Shown here one piece after another: positions 41,631 through 51,600 of a stretch of 64,000 nucleotides of DNA. Within the stretch, counting starts at the first letter, position 1; each line of letters opens with the position of its first letter. The notes under the pieces were generated by a model. That model was not told the origin of the DNA, made no database searches, and saw nothing but the letters and a program-made list of their open reading frames with translations. Source of the stretch: Luteibacter sp. (GTDB taxonomy: Bacteria > Pseudomonadota > Gammaproteobacteria > Xanthomonadales > Rhodanobacteraceae); contig NZ_WNDO01000009.1 in assembly GCF_009912395.1 (NCBI RefSeq), positions 62,001 to 126,000 of the forward strand, written 5' to 3'. The position numbers were made by a program, and so were the translations under genes.

Positions 41631-42449
41631 ATGAAGTTTCGGCACGCCGCCGCTGCCATTCTTACGACGCTCGTCATGAGCGCCGCCGTTGCTCAATCCG
41701 CCGCCCCCGCCAAGCCGTCCAGCGCGCCAGCGCCAGCCGGCACCGCTGCCAAGCCGGGCGCCAGCGCAGCTGCCGATCCCGCCACGCCGGGCATGCCGAA
41801 GACCGAGACCGCCACCGCGTCCGCCCCGTCGGGCGAGGGCACCGCCGCGACAAAGCCCGGCGACGCCACGGCCGGACAGGGCAAGGCCGCCGCCTGCGGT
41901 GCCTGCCACGGGCTGGACGGCAACTCCACCGATCCGCAGTACCCGAAGCTCGCGGACCAGAGCGAGCAGTACATCGCCGCCCAGCTCGCCGACTTCAAGT
42001 CGGGCAAGCGCTCGAACCCGATCATGGTGGGCTTCGCCGCGCCGCTGTCCGACCAGGACATGCACGACATCGGCGCCTACTTCGCCACCAAGCCCTCGTT
42101 GCCGGGCGTGGCCGATCAGAAGTACGTCGACGCGGGCCAGAAGCTCTACCGCCAGGGTGACGTCGATCGCGGCATCCCCGCCTGCATGGCCTGCCACGGT
42201 CCCGATGGCCGCGGCAATCCGGGCGCGCATTACCCGCAGCTCACTAGCCAGCACGCCAATTACGTCGAGGCGCGACTCAAGGCATGGAACGATTCCTCGC
42301 GCGACGCGTCGAAGGACGGCCCACACGTCAAGATCATGGCCTCCATCGCGCAGAAGCTCACGCAGGACGACATCAGCGCGGTCGCGAGCTACATCGAGGG
42401 ACTGCACAGCGCCGAGCCCGCGGCGCCTGTCGCACCCGCGTCGCCCTGA
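41631..42449 (+). CDS. Di-heme cytochrome c (c4-like)
   Basis: A 272-residue exported protein: signal peptide, an Ala/Pro/Ser-rich linker of about 70 residues, then two cytochrome c domains with heme motifs CGACH and CMACH. Each domain has a later methionine that could be the axial ligand (GFAAPLSDQDMHDIG, KIMASIAQKLTQDD). The layout matches cytochrome c4, an electron carrier to oxidases. The ATG at 41631 has a GGAG site. The DsbA-like genes downstream could assist cysteine handling in such envelope proteins. Confidence 0.92.
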   Translation: MKFRHAAAAILTTLVMSAAVAQSAAPAKPSSAPAPAGTAAKPGASAAADPATPGMPKTETATASAPSGEGTAATKPGDATAGQGKAAACGACHGLDGNSTDPQYPKLADQSEQYIAAQLADFKSGKRSNPIMVGFAAPLSDQDMHDIGAYFATKPSLPGVADQKYVDAGQKLYRQGDVDRGIPACMACHGPDGRGNPGAHYPQLTSQHANYVEARLKAWNDSSRDASKDGPHVKIMASIAQKLTQDDISAVASYIEGLHSAEPAAPVAPASP

Positions 42450-42470
42450 AGACGGTAAAGTTGGGAGATC

Positions 42471-42500
42471 GAACGGGCCCTTCGACGGGCCCGTTCTCAT
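42471..42500 (+). terminator. Hairpin between cytochrome c4 and dsbA-like gene
   Basis: GAACGGGCCC-TTCGAC-GGGCCCGTTC, a perfect 10-bp stem followed by TCATTTCG, 21 bases past the cytochrome stop. Confidence 0.6.
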
Positions 42501-42532
42501 TTCGATGGCACGAAAATAAGGATACGAATCCG

Positions 42533-43417
42533 ATGCGTATGCGCCTCCCCCTCTTCTGCGCGGCCCTGATCGGCCTCGCGGCCTGCGGCTCCGGCAACAG
42601 CGACACCGGCACGACGCCTCCGCCGGCGGCCTCCACCGCCGCCAGCGCCCCGGCCGCACCGGCGAGCGCTCCGGCGCCGACCCCGGCATCCACCGCCGCC
42701 GCGCCGGCCGCTTCGGGCAGCAGCGCGTCCACGGCCACGCCGGCCCCGACACCGGACGCCGACGACACCAAGCGCCCGGACGCGAAGCCCTTCGTCGACG
42801 AAGGCAAGTGGGTGGAAGGCAAGAACTACTTCCGCATCGATCCGGCCCAGCCGACCAGCACCCCGGGCAAGATCGAGGTGACCGAGATCTTCTCGTACGG
42901 CTGCCCGGCCTGCTTCCAGTACCACGGCGTGGTCGACGAACTGGCCAAGAGCCTGCCCAAGGGCACGGTCATGACCTACACCCCGGCGGCGTTCCGCCCG
43001 GACGAGAACTGGCCGCTGCTGCAGCGCGCCTACCTCACCGCCCAGGCCCTCGGCGTGGACAAGCAGACCCATGACGCCATGTTCGACGCGGTGTTCAAGA
43101 GCGGCGAGTTGGGCATCTTCGACATGAAGACGCAGAAGCCGAAGCCGCAGTCCGGCTGGCCGACCATCGACGATGTCGCCAAGTTCTACGCCCAGCATGG
43201 CGTGAAGGCCGAAGACTTCGTCGCCACGGCCAATTCCTTCACCATCAACACCAAGATGAAGCGCGCGGATGAACTGATCCGCGCCTACGAGGTCGATAGC
43301 ACGCCCACCATCGTGGTGAACGGCAAGTATCGCCTTACTCCGGCTTCGGCCGGTGGCTATCCGCAGTCGGTCGAGCTCGTGCAATGGCTCGTCAGCAAGG
43401 AAGCCGCGGGCAAGTAA
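42533..43417 (+). CDS. DsbA-family thiol:disulfide protein, lipoprotein (first copy)
   Basis: A 294-residue envelope protein. A lipoprotein signal (LIGLAACGSG) is followed by a low-complexity Ala/Pro/Thr/Ser linker of about 75 residues and a DsbA thioredoxin fold with active site GCPACFQYHGVVDELAK and cis-proline region STPTIVVNGKYRLTP. The long linker lets the domain reach away from the membrane. The ATG at 42533 is chosen because it begins the signal. A second DsbA-like gene follows after 30 bases. Confidence 0.9.
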   Translation: MRMRLPLFCAALIGLAACGSGNSDTGTTPPPAASTAASAPAAPASAPAPTPASTAAAPAASGSSASTATPAPTPDADDTKRPDAKPFVDEGKWVEGKNYFRIDPAQPTSTPGKIEVTEIFSYGCPACFQYHGVVDELAKSLPKGTVMTYTPAAFRPDENWPLLQRAYLTAQALGVDKQTHDAMFDAVFKSGELGIFDMKTQKPKPQSGWPTIDDVAKFYAQHGVKAEDFVATANSFTINTKMKRADELIRAYEVDSTPTIVVNGKYRLTPASAGGYPQSVELVQWLVSKEAAGK

Positions 43418-43447
43418 CCGCCTATCCGAAACCTCACGGAGATATCC

Positions 43448-44107
43448 ATGTTCAAGCGTCTCTCGCTGCTGCTCGTCACCCTGGCCATGGCCTCGGCGTG
43501 CAGCGCCAAGCAACCCGAAGGCACCGCCCCCACCTTCACCGATGGCACGGAATACGTAAGCATCGCGCCGAAGAACCAGGGCCGCCTGTCGAAGGACGGC
43601 AAGGTCGAAGTGGTCGAGGTCTTCTCGTTCGGCTGCATCCACTGCGCGCACTACGAGCCGAAGGTCGAGGAACTGTCCAAGAGCCTGCCCAAGGGCGTGG
43701 TCTTCCATCGCATCCCGGCCGCGTTCAACGACGCGTGGCTGCCGTTCGCGCAGGCCTACTACGCCGCGGAGAAACTCCTGCCGGCCGACAAGGTCAGCGA
43801 ATCCACGGGCAAGCTGTTCGACGCCAAGTGGAACCAGCACCTGCCGCTCAACGCCCTCGAAGAGATGGCCGACTGGTACAAGCAGAACTACAACGTCGAC
43901 AGCGCCAAGTTCGTCGCCGTCGCCAACGGCCCGGAAGTGAAGGCGCAGATCGCGTCCGACACCAAGCTGATCCAGGCCTGGGGCATCGACGGCACGCCGA
44001 CCATCGTGGTCGACGGCAAGTACCGCAGCAACCAGATCAAGGACTTCGACCAGCTCAACGCGGTCGCCACGTTCCTGGTCGATCGCGAGCTCAAGGGCGG
44101 TAAGTAA
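43448..44107 (+). CDS. DsbA-family thiol:disulfide protein, lipoprotein (second copy)
   Basis: A 219-residue DsbA-like oxidoreductase: lipoprotein signal (LAMASACSAK), active site FGCIHCAHYEPKVEEL and cis-proline motif GTPTIVVDGKYRSN. The CIHC dipeptide differs from CPAC in the first copy, so redox potential and partners may differ. Shared VEVxExFSxGCxxC and KSLPKG segments show a tandem duplication followed by divergence. Ribosome site GGAG before the ATG. Confidence 0.92.
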   Translation: MFKRLSLLLVTLAMASACSAKQPEGTAPTFTDGTEYVSIAPKNQGRLSKDGKVEVVEVFSFGCIHCAHYEPKVEELSKSLPKGVVFHRIPAAFNDAWLPFAQAYYAAEKLLPADKVSESTGKLFDAKWNQHLPLNALEEMADWYKQNYNVDSAKFVAVANGPEVKAQIASDTKLIQAWGIDGTPTIVVDGKYRSNQIKDFDQLNAVATFLVDRELKGGK

Positions 44108-44122
44108 CCCTCCCACCGGGCC

Positions 44123-44153
44123 GATGCCCCCCGTTCACGCGACGGGGGGCATC
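44123..44153 (+). terminator. Hairpin after the DsbA-like pair
   Basis: An 11-bp perfect stem (44123-44133 with 44143-44153, core GCCCCCCG/CGGGGGGC) 16 bases past the stop. No T-tract follows, so it may be a 3' stabiliser or weak terminator. Confidence 0.5.
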
Positions 44154-44194
44154 CTCTGCCGCCTCGGCCCGAAGCGACCCTTCTCAAGCCCGTC

Positions 44195-45001
44195 ATGACC
44201 CGCGCCACACCGCCATCGTCCTCCGAGCGCACCCTGCGCCTGCTGAGCTGCAACATCCTCGCGGGCGCCAGCGTCCAGCGTTACAGCGACTACCTCACCC
44301 GCAGCGTCAACGCCGTGTTGCCGGGCTCGTCCAAGCTCGCCAACCTGGATTCCCTGGCGGCGCTACTCCACGAATTCGACGTGGTGGGCCTGCAGGAGGC
44401 CGACGCGGGCAGCCTGCGTTCGGGCTTTCTCAACCAGACCCGCTACATCGCCGAAGCCGCCGGCATGCCGTATTGGAGCCATCAGCCCAATCGGCCCATG
44501 GCCCGGGTGGCGCATTCGGCCAACGGCCTGCTCAGCCGCATCGAGCCCAGCGAAGTCATCGATTACCCCCTGCCGGGCCGGATCAAGGGCCGTGGCGCCC
44601 TGTTCGTCCGCTTCGGCCAAGGTTCCGACGCGCTCGTGGTGGTGATCGCCCATCTTTCGCTCGGCGCCGCCGCGCGCATGGGCCAGTTGGCCTTCATCGC
44701 CGAGCTGCTCGCGCCACATCCGCACGCCGTGCTGATGGGCGACCTCAACACCGAACCCGACAGCCCGGAAATGCGCCTGCTGTTCGACCGCACGGCGCTG
44801 CAGATGCCGAAGATCGCGACGCCCACCTTCCCCAGCTGGAAACCCCGGCGCGCGCTCGACCACATCCTCACCTCGGCCGACATCACCCTCGACCGCACGT
44901 GGACATTGCCCCGCGCCTTCTCCGATCATCTGCCGCTTGCCGCTGAAATCCGCCTGCCCCTGGCGCTTGCCGAGGCCGCTGGCGCGGCTCCATCGAGGTA
45001 G
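44195..45001 (+). CDS. Endonuclease/exonuclease/phosphatase family protein
   Basis: A 268-residue EEP-fold hydrolase with the family sites: LSCNILAG at the start, VVGLQEAD (metal-binding glutamate), HLSLGAAARMGQL, MGDLNTEPDS and a C-terminal SDHLPLAAEI (catalytic histidine). Members cleave phosphodiesters in nucleic acids, lipids or sugars; the substrate is not clear. No signal peptide. It is followed closely by a small membrane protein gene. Confidence 0.88.
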   Translation: MTRATPPSSSERTLRLLSCNILAGASVQRYSDYLTRSVNAVLPGSSKLANLDSLAALLHEFDVVGLQEADAGSLRSGFLNQTRYIAEAAGMPYWSHQPNRPMARVAHSANGLLSRIEPSEVIDYPLPGRIKGRGALFVRFGQGSDALVVVIAHLSLGAAARMGQLAFIAELLAPHPHAVLMGDLNTEPDSPEMRLLFDRTALQMPKIATPTFPSWKPRRALDHILTSADITLDRTWTLPRAFSDHLPLAAEIRLPLALAEAAGAAPSR

Positions 45002-45005
45002 ATCC

Positions 45006-45386
45006 ATGAAACCCAGCCTGCGCGCCGCCCTTCCCTGGGTCGCCATCATCATCGTCGCCATCGGCGCCGCCCTGCTCCGCTACGGCTTCATCGAGCCGGC
45101 GGACGCAGCCCATGCCTGCGACGGTAAGGACGGCCCGTGGTGGTGCGCCACGCGCGAACTGATCGTGCAGGGGTTTCTGACCTACGCCTATGGCTACGCC
45201 GCCATCGTCATGGCCTTCGTCGCCCTGTTCTGGCGCGGCGTCGTCACGGCCGTGCTCGCCGCCTGCCTGGGCGTGATCGCGTTGCAGCTCTATTGCTACG
45301 AAGGCGGCGCGCTCGCGCTGCTGATGGGCGCCCTGCGCCTGGTGCGCGTGCAGTACGAGCGGTGGGAAGCGCCCGCCACCGCCTGA
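45006..45386 (+). CDS. Hypothetical inner-membrane protein
   Basis: A 126-residue protein with three or four hydrophobic segments (LPWVAIIIVAIGAALL, YAAIVMAFVALFW, VVTAVLAACLGVIALQLYCY) and a pair of cysteines in ACDGKDGPWWCA in the first external loop. No family is recognised. It begins 4 bases after the nuclease-family gene, so the two are probably co-transcribed. Confidence 0.75.
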   Translation: MKPSLRAALPWVAIIIVAIGAALLRYGFIEPADAAHACDGKDGPWWCATRELIVQGFLTYAYGYAAIVMAFVALFWRGVVTAVLAACLGVIALQLYCYEGGALALLMGALRLVRVQYERWEAPATA

Positions 45387-45399
45387 ACCTACCGCTGTT

Positions 45400-45467
45400 G
45401 TAGGAGCGCGCTTGTGCGCGATGGGGACCGCGGCAGCGTGTGATCGCGCGCAAGCGCGCTCCTACAG
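45400..45467. repeat. REP pair, inverted
   Basis: A plus REP with one change (CTTGTGCGCG) and a minus REP, with a 20-base spacer that includes GGCAGCGTGTGATCGC, similar to the spacer in the 21618 unit. It lies between two convergent genes. Confidence 0.85.
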
Positions 45468-45471
45468 CTAG

Positions 45472-47109
45472 CTATGAGGCGTTACGCGCCCGACGCCACG
45501 CCGTGAGCACCGGTATCGCCAGGGCCAGGTTCAACAGCAACCAGCCCCAGGAGACCACGTTCGCGCCGATCTCCTGCACCACCACGGCCGCACCGAGCAG
45601 CACGAGCCAGATGGCGAGCAGGCGCTCCTCGACGAGCGGCATGAGCACATCCTCACGCGTGCGCAGCAGGCCCAGCAGGAAGAAGCCGATGCAGGGCAGC
45701 GCGAACAGGCCGATGGGGAAATCACGGTAGCGGCCGTTGAAGACGAGCAGGATGCCGTACAGCGTCAGCACGAACATCCAGAAGAAACGCTGCGGCGTGA
45801 ACGCGTCGGACCAGGCGATGCCCAGGCGTCGACGCTCCTGCGGCGGCGGCGCGACGGCGGCCGGATTCACGGGCGAAGCCAGTCGCGACGCGATGGCACG
45901 GGCCAGCGACAGCGCCGTGAGCAGGCCGAGGACACCGACTGCGATACCTGTGGCCCACTCGATGGTGTTGCGGCACGAGAACAGCAGCAACCGCGCGTGC
46001 GCAGCCAGGGCCGTACCCGTGGCGAAACCGGACAGCGCCAGCGACAGCCAGCCGGCGACGCCGTGCCAGCGACGACGGAACAGGCCGGCAACGAGGAAGA
46101 CCAGCGCACCGACGCCGCCTGTGACAATGGCCCAGGTCCAACGCGGCTCTTCCACCACGGGACCGGTCATCGCGAACTTGGGCTTCGCATCCACGTCGAA
46201 GATGCCCCAATAGCCGCCCACCGTGCCTTCCAGATCGCGTTTCCACGGCTGGTCGAAGGCCTCGATCACGTTGTAGGGCATGTCTACCGTGGCGGCGTAG
46301 TTGAGGAATTCGCGCATGTAGCGCGCCTCGTTGACCAGGCTCGCGCTGGCGTCGCGACGGGTGCGGCCCTGGCTGGGCCAGCCGGTCTCGCCGATCATGA
46401 TCTGCTTGCCGGGAAACTCGGCCTTCATCTTCTGGTACACGTCCGCGACGTGGTGCACGGCGCGCTCGGGGGCGACGGGCTCGTCTTCCCAGTACGGCAG
46501 GATATGGATCGTGAGGTAATCCGTGGCCTTGGCCAGCGCCGGATGCTTCTGCCAGAACTCCCACACGTCGGCGTAGGTCACCGGCACATCGGTGGCATCG
46601 TTGACCTTGCGGATGTAGGCGGAAAGGGCCTTCTCCGACAACTCGCCACGCAGCAGCACCTCGTTGCCCACCACGATGCCGCGCAGGCTGTCGTGGTCGC
46701 GCTTCGCCGCTTCGATGCCCAGCTTGATCTCACGCTCGTTGGCCACCGGATCGCGCCCCAGCCAGATGCCCATCAGCACCTTCATGCCGTAGCGACCCGC
46801 GATGTCCGGCACCGTGCCGAGGCCCTGGCTCATCGAATAGGTACGTACGCAGTCGAAGCGGGTGGATAGCGCCTTGAGGTCTTCCTCGATCCGCTCGGGT
46901 GATACGAAGGCGTGCAGGTCGAACGGCGTTTCACCCTTCAGCCGGAAAGGGGCATAGGACACGCAGGCGATCTTCGCCGTGGGCGAATCCGGCAGGTTCA
47001 CCGGTCGACCGAGCTGCCACCAGTAGGCCGCGCCGAACAAAGCGGCGGCGATGAGGACGATCCATGCGAGCGGTCGCGCGAACCGCGCGTAGGGGGTGAG
47101 AGGCGACAT
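45472..47109 (-). CDS. Membrane-bound GH17-type beta-glucanase/transglycosidase
   Basis: A 545-residue protein: a signal anchor at residues 14-32, a periplasmic glycoside hydrolase family 17 barrel (about 50-320), then some six membrane helices to the end. The catalytic glutamates are visible as GIVVGNEVLLR (acid/base) and MIGETGWPSQGRT (nucleophile). GH17 enzymes act on beta-1,3-glucans; membrane-fused bacterial forms have been linked to branching or remodelling of glucans. No glucan synthase is adjacent, so the substrate is inferred only from the family. Confidence 0.85.
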   Translation of the reverse strand: MSPLTPYARFARPLAWIVLIAAALFGAAYWWQLGRPVNLPDSPTAKIACVSYAPFRLKGETPFDLHAFVSPERIEEDLKALSTRFDCVRTYSMSQGLGTVPDIAGRYGMKVLMGIWLGRDPVANEREIKLGIEAAKRDHDSLRGIVVGNEVLLRGELSEKALSAYIRKVNDATDVPVTYADVWEFWQKHPALAKATDYLTIHILPYWEDEPVAPERAVHHVADVYQKMKAEFPGKQIMIGETGWPSQGRTRRDASASLVNEARYMREFLNYAATVDMPYNVIEAFDQPWKRDLEGTVGGYWGIFDVDAKPKFAMTGPVVEEPRWTWAIVTGGVGALVFLVAGLFRRRWHGVAGWLSLALSGFATGTALAAHARLLLFSCRNTIEWATGIAVGVLGLLTALSLARAIASRLASPVNPAAVAPPPQERRRLGIAWSDAFTPQRFFWMFVLTLYGILLVFNGRYRDFPIGLFALPCIGFFLLGLLRTREDVLMPLVEERLLAIWLVLLGAAVVVQEIGANVVSWGWLLLNLALAIPVLTAWRRARNAS

Positions 47110-47256
47110 GCCGTTCCAGTAGCCAAAAGCGCAAGAGCGATCCGGACTAGCTTAGCGGCCCTCGAGCGGGAGGGCGATTCCCCCGGAACGGGCCGTTCAT
47201 CCGGCCTGCGCCAAGGTTTCTTACAATCATGGATACGTCCCCGTGAAGGAATCCCG

Positions 47257-49362
47257 ATGGCCCCCTCCCAGGCATCGCGACGCAGCCCCCGCCCGTTCCG
47301 CCTTTTCGCCGGCGTCGCCCTCGCCATCAGCGCCTTCGTCGTGTCATCGACGGCGACCGCCGAAGGCACCGACGCGCAACGCACCCGCTTCCGCCAGGCC
47401 TACACCACGGCCAGCCAGCAAGGCGGCGACGCCTGGCGCGCCGAGGCCACGGGCCTGGAGAGCTATGTCCTCTTCCCCTACCTGGAAGCCGCGGCGCTGA
47501 CCCACGACCTGCGCACACTGGACCGGGCCCGGGTCGAGGCTTACGTCAATCGTTATCCGGGCCTGATTCCCGCGACCGACCTGCGCCGCGATTTCCTCGG
47601 CGAGCTGGCCCGCCGCAAGGACTGGACCACGTTCACCGCGATGTACCAGACGGGCATGGGCGATTCGCTCGCCTGCTACGCCTTGCAGGCAAAGCTCTCG
47701 CGCAACGAACCGCTGGTGTTCGAGCGCGACCTCGCCGATCTGTGGAAGAAGCCGAGCCTGCCCAACAGCTGCGACCCCGTGCTGGCGGCCGCGCACGACC
47801 AGGGCCTGTTGACGGGCGAACGCCTGTGGGCGCGCATCCAGGTGGCGGCCGACGCCGGCAAGGGCGGCACCATCGCCTCGCTGGCACCCTGGCTACCGCC
47901 GTCCGACGCCCCTGCCGCGCAACGCATCGCGCTCGCGCTCAACGATCCGACCACCGCGCTGCGCCAGGCCGCTGACTGGCCGGATACGCCGCGCCACCGT
48001 CAGGCCGTCACGCTGGCCCTGCAACGCATGGCTCGCCGCCAGTCCACCGCGGCCGACAGCGCGTGGACCACGCTGTCGCCGAAGTTCACCCTCAGCGAAC
48101 AGCAAAAGGGCGCCGTGCTGAACGCGCTGGCGCTGTTCCACGCCACCGACTTCGACGAGTCGGCGCTCGATCGACTCGCCGCCCTGCCAGCGGCAGCGCA
48201 GACCGACGCCAGCCGCGAATGGCGCGTGCGCGTGGCACTGGCTCGCCAGGACTGGTCCGCTGCGCTGTCCGCACTCGACGCGCTGACGCCCACGCAGAAG
48301 GACGACGGTGAGTGGCGTTACTTCCGCGCCCTCGTGCTCGGCAAGCTGGGTCGCAACGACGAGGCGAAGCGGCTGTACCAGTCCGTCTCGCAGGAGGCCA
48401 CCTACTTCGGCTTCCTCTCCGCCGACCGTATCAATACGTCGTATTCGATCTGCCCCTCGACCATGCCCTCGGACGAACGTCGCGAAGCCGCGCTGTTGAA
48501 CGACGCTGGCCTTGATCGCGCGTTCGAACTGTATGCGGTGGGCCTGCAGAAGTACGCGCGACGCGAATGGGCCGCCGCGCTCGCGGGTCGCGACGCGGAT
48601 ACCCAGCGCCTCGCCGCCGACCTCGCCTTCCGCAAGGGCTGGTACGACCGCGCGGTGTTCGGCCTGTCGTCCGGCGAATCGCTGCGCCTGTACGAACAGC
48701 GCTTCCCGCTCGCCCGCCAGGACGGCGTGGTGGAGCAGTCGAGCCAGGCCGGCATCGAAGCCCCGTGGGCCTACGCCATCATCCGCGCCGAGAGCGCATG
48801 GATGAGCGACGCCCGCTCCGGTGCCGATGCGCGTGGCCTCATGCAGTTGCTGCCCTCCACGGCCGCGACCGTCGCCAAGCGCAACGGCCTGTCGTGGGGC
48901 GGCGGCGAAAGCCTCTACGAGCCGGCCACGAACATCGTGCTCGGCACGCGTTACCTCTCGCAGATGGCGGCACGCTTCAACGGTGCCCCATGGCTCGCCA
49001 GCGCGGCCTATAACGCCGGCCCGAACAAGGTCGACCAGTGGCTAGGCGCCCGCGGCACGCTCGATCCCGACCTCTTCGTGGCGAGCATCCCGTACAAGGA
49101 GACCCGCGAGTACGTGGCGCGCGTGATGGCCTTCGCCGTGATCTACGACTGGCGCCTCAACGGCAACGCCTTGCCGATCGGCTCGCGCATGACCCGCATC
49201 GGCAGCACGTACTCGCTGCCGTCATCGGGAGCGGTGCGCAAGCCGGTCAGCTGCCCGGCCCCGGTCGTCAGCAAGCCAACCCCGCCCGCACCGGCCGCCG
49301 CGAACGAACCCGCTCCCGCCGAGGCATCGTCCGCACCGACACCGGAGGAACCCCAGCGCTGA
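47257..49362 (+). CDS. slt: Soluble lytic murein transglycosylase (Slt70-like)
   Basis: A 701-residue periplasmic enzyme that cleaves peptidoglycan to anhydromuropeptides. Signal peptide (ending SSTATAEGTD), then a long superhelical region of helix pairs, then the SLT domain (about 500-640) with IIRAESAWMSDARSGADARG, LMQLLPSTA and AAYNAGPNKVDQWLG; the catalytic glutamate is in IRAES. A Pro/Ala-rich tail of about 40 residues extends beyond the usual end. The frame is open upstream, but the ATG at 47257 begins the signal peptide. Confidence 0.94.
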   Translation: MAPSQASRRSPRPFRLFAGVALAISAFVVSSTATAEGTDAQRTRFRQAYTTASQQGGDAWRAEATGLESYVLFPYLEAAALTHDLRTLDRARVEAYVNRYPGLIPATDLRRDFLGELARRKDWTTFTAMYQTGMGDSLACYALQAKLSRNEPLVFERDLADLWKKPSLPNSCDPVLAAAHDQGLLTGERLWARIQVAADAGKGGTIASLAPWLPPSDAPAAQRIALALNDPTTALRQAADWPDTPRHRQAVTLALQRMARRQSTAADSAWTTLSPKFTLSEQQKGAVLNALALFHATDFDESALDRLAALPAAAQTDASREWRVRVALARQDWSAALSALDALTPTQKDDGEWRYFRALVLGKLGRNDEAKRLYQSVSQEATYFGFLSADRINTSYSICPSTMPSDERREAALLNDAGLDRAFELYAVGLQKYARREWAAALAGRDADTQRLAADLAFRKGWYDRAVFGLSSGESLRLYEQRFPLARQDGVVEQSSQAGIEAPWAYAIIRAESAWMSDARSGADARGLMQLLPSTAATVAKRNGLSWGGGESLYEPATNIVLGTRYLSQMAARFNGAPWLASAAYNAGPNKVDQWLGARGTLDPDLFVASIPYKETREYVARVMAFAVIYDWRLNGNALPIGSRMTRIGSTYSLPSSGAVRKPVSCPAPVVSKPTPPAPAAANEPAPAEASSAPTPEEPQR

Positions 49363-49423
49363 CGCTTGGCGACACGGGTCGCAGCGCCTACGCTCGACCC
49401 TAGCGCCGTCACAGGGGACGCCC

Positions 49424-50365
49424 ATGAAAGCCCAACGCATCGTCATCCTCGGTGGCACCGGTTTCGTCGGCGGCGGCCTCGTGCCCCGCCTCGCGGCGGA
49501 TGGCCATTCGATCCTGCTGCTGTCGCGCAACCGACAGGCCCGTCGACATGCCGCGGTCGGCCGCAACGTCAGCGTCGCGACTGCCGACGTCTACGATCCG
49601 CCGACCCTGCGGCGGCACATCGCCGGCGCCGACGCGGTGATCAACCTCGTCGGCATCCTCAACGAGACGCGGCGCGATACCTTCGAGCGGGTCCACGTCA
49701 CGCTGACCCGATTGGTGGTGGACGCCTGCCGCGATACCGGCGTGCATCGACTGCACCAGATGAGCGCGCTGAAGGCCGGCCAGGGCCTGTCGAAGTACCT
49801 GCGCACGCGCGGCGAAGCCGAGGCACTGGTGAAATCGTCGACGCTGGACTGGACGATCTACCAGCCCAGCACCATCTTCGGCCACGGTGACGGCCTCGTC
49901 TCGCGGTTCGACGCGCTGCTGCGCCTGGCGCTCGTCATGCCGTTGCCGCGCCCGAACGCGAAGATGGCGCCCGTCTTCCTCGGCGATGTCGCCGAGGCGA
50001 TCGCCCGTGCCGTCGCGAATCCTTCGGCCTCGCTGCTGCATACCTTCGAACTGTATGGCCGCGAGACCTGGACCCTGCTCGACCTGGTGCGTGCCATCCG
50101 CGACGCGCGTGGCCGCCGTCGCCTCGTGTTGCCCATGCCGGACGCCCTCGGTCGTCTCCAGGCCGAACTCGCACAGTTCGCACCGGGCAAGCCATTCACA
50201 CCGGATAATTTCCGCACCCTGCGCACCGACTCCGTCGGCAAGGTCGACGGCCTTGCGCAGTTGGGTATCACGCCGCAATCGCTATCGGCGTGGCTGCCAC
50301 GCCTGCTCGGCAAGCCCGAGCGCCAGCGCCGCCTCGACGAGGCGCGCGCCAAGCGCCGCGCCTGA
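49424..50365 (+). CDS. NAD(P)-binding protein, complex I NDUFA9-like
   Basis: A 313-residue extended-SDR protein with the cofactor motif [22 protein letters not shown] and the substrate-side segment [15 protein letters not shown]. The active Tyr-x3-Lys is replaced by [12 protein letters not shown], as in the atypical NDUFA9 subfamily, in which the protein binds NADPH without clear catalysis. Partner and pathway unknown. It is followed by cca with 8 bases between, likely one transcript. Confidence 0.88.
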   Translation: MKAQRIVILGGTGFVGGGLVPRLAADGHSILLLSRNRQARRHAAVGRNVSVATADVYDPPTLRRHIAGADAVINLVGILNETRRDTFERVHVTLTRLVVDACRDTGVHRLHQMSALKAGQGLSKYLRTRGEAEALVKSSTLDWTIYQPSTIFGHGDGLVSRFDALLRLALVMPLPRPNAKMAPVFLGDVAEAIARAVANPSASLLHTFELYGRETWTLLDLVRAIRDARGRRRLVLPMPDALGRLQAELAQFAPGKPFTPDNFRTLRTDSVGKVDGLAQLGITPQSLSAWLPRLLGKPERQRRLDEARAKRRA

Positions 50366-50373
50366 AGGACATC

Positions 50374-51600
50374 ATGGATATCTACCTCGTCGGCGGCGCG
50401 GTCCGCGACAAACTGCTTGGCCGCCCCGTCGTCGATCGCGACTGGGTCGTGGTCGGCGCCACGCCCGAGGACATGCTCGCCGCCGGCTACAAACCCGTGG
50501 GCAAGGATTTCCCCGTCTTCCTGCATGGCGACACGAAAGAGGAATACGCGCTCGCGCGCACCGAACGGAAGACGGGCCGCGGCTATCACGGCTTCGCCTT
50601 TCACGCCGATCCAAGCGTGACGGTCGAACAGGACCTCGAACGTCGCGACCTCACCATCAATGCCATCGCGGAGGCAGATGACGGTCATCTCGTCGATCCG
50701 TTCGGCGGTGTCGGCGATATCGAAACGCGCACACTACGCCACGTCTCGCCGGCCTTCGCCGAAGATCCCGTGCGCCTGCTGCGCGTGGCGCGCTTCGCCG
50801 CGCGCTACGCGCCACTGGGCTTTACCGTCGCCGACGAGACCATGGCGCTCATGCGGCGGATGGTCGACGACGGAGAGATCGACCATCTGGTGCCGGAACG
50901 CGTCTGGGCGGAAACGCGCAAGGCGCTGGCCGAACCGATGCCGCAGGTCTTCGTGCAGGTGCTCCGGGAAAGTGGCGCGCTGCGTGTGCTGTTTCCCGAA
51001 GTGGACGCGCTCTACGGCGTACCGCAACGACCCGAGTTCCATCCGGAAGTGGATACGGGCATCCATGTCGAGCTGGTGTTGCAGGCGGCAGCGAAGCTCG
51101 CCCCCGGCGACGCGCTGGTCGGCTGGTGCGCGCTCACCCACGACCTGGGCAAGGCGCTCACCCCTGCGGATGTCCTGCCGCGCCACATCATGCACGAGCA
51201 ACGCGGCGTCGCTCCGGTGCGCGCGTTGTCGGCACGACTGAAGGTGCCGACCGACTATGCGGCGATGGCGGAGATCGTCTGTCGACAGCATCTCAACGCG
51301 CACATGGCCTTCGAACTGCGTCCAGCGACCGTGCTGAAATTACTGGAAGATCTGGGCGCGCTCCGTCGCCCGGAGCGGCTGGAGACCTTCCTGCTCGCCT
51401 GTATTGCCGACAAGCGCGGCCGGTTGGGTAGCGACGAGGCCGACTACCCGCAGGCGGATTACCTGCGCGCCTGCCGCGACGCGGCGGCGGCGGTCAGCTC
51501 GAAGCCGTTCGTCGACGAAGGGCTGCAAGGCCCCGCGATCGGCGAGGCGATGAAACGCGCGCAGGTGACGGCCATCGCCGGGATCAAAACCCACCTGTAG
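50374..51600 (+). CDS. cca: Multifunctional CCA tRNA nucleotidyltransferase
   Basis: A 408-residue class II enzyme that builds or repairs the 3' CCA of tRNAs. It has [20 protein letters not shown], the catalytic acidic region, [20 protein letters not shown], the neck [21 protein letters not shown] and a C-terminal HD phosphohydrolase domain ([11 protein letters not shown]). The HD domain and length match the proteobacterial multifunctional form. The stop codon is the TAG of a REP (CTGTAGGAGCGCG). Confidence 0.96.
   Translation: MDIYLVGGAVRDKLLGRPVVDRDWVVVGATPEDMLAAGYKPVGKDFPVFLHGDTKEEYALARTERKTGRGYHGFAFHADPSVTVEQDLERRDLTINAIAEADDGHLVDPFGGVGDIETRTLRHVSPAFAEDPVRLLRVARFAARYAPLGFTVADETMALMRRMVDDGEIDHLVPERVWAETRKALAEPMPQVFVQVLRESGALRVLFPEVDALYGVPQRPEFHPEVDTGIHVELVLQAAAKLAPGDALVGWCALTHDLGKALTPADVLPRHIMHEQRGVAPVRALSARLKVPTDYAAMAEIVCRQHLNAHMAFELRPATVLKLLEDLGALRRPERLETFLLACIADKRGRLGSDEADYPQADYLRACRDAAAAVSSKPFVDEGLQGPAIGEAMKRAQVTAIAGIKTHL

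Noticed and set aside
42497-44116. 539-codon minus-strand frame opposite the DsbA-like pair
   Set aside because: It spans two genes and a gap without any domain; composition is that of a mirror frame.
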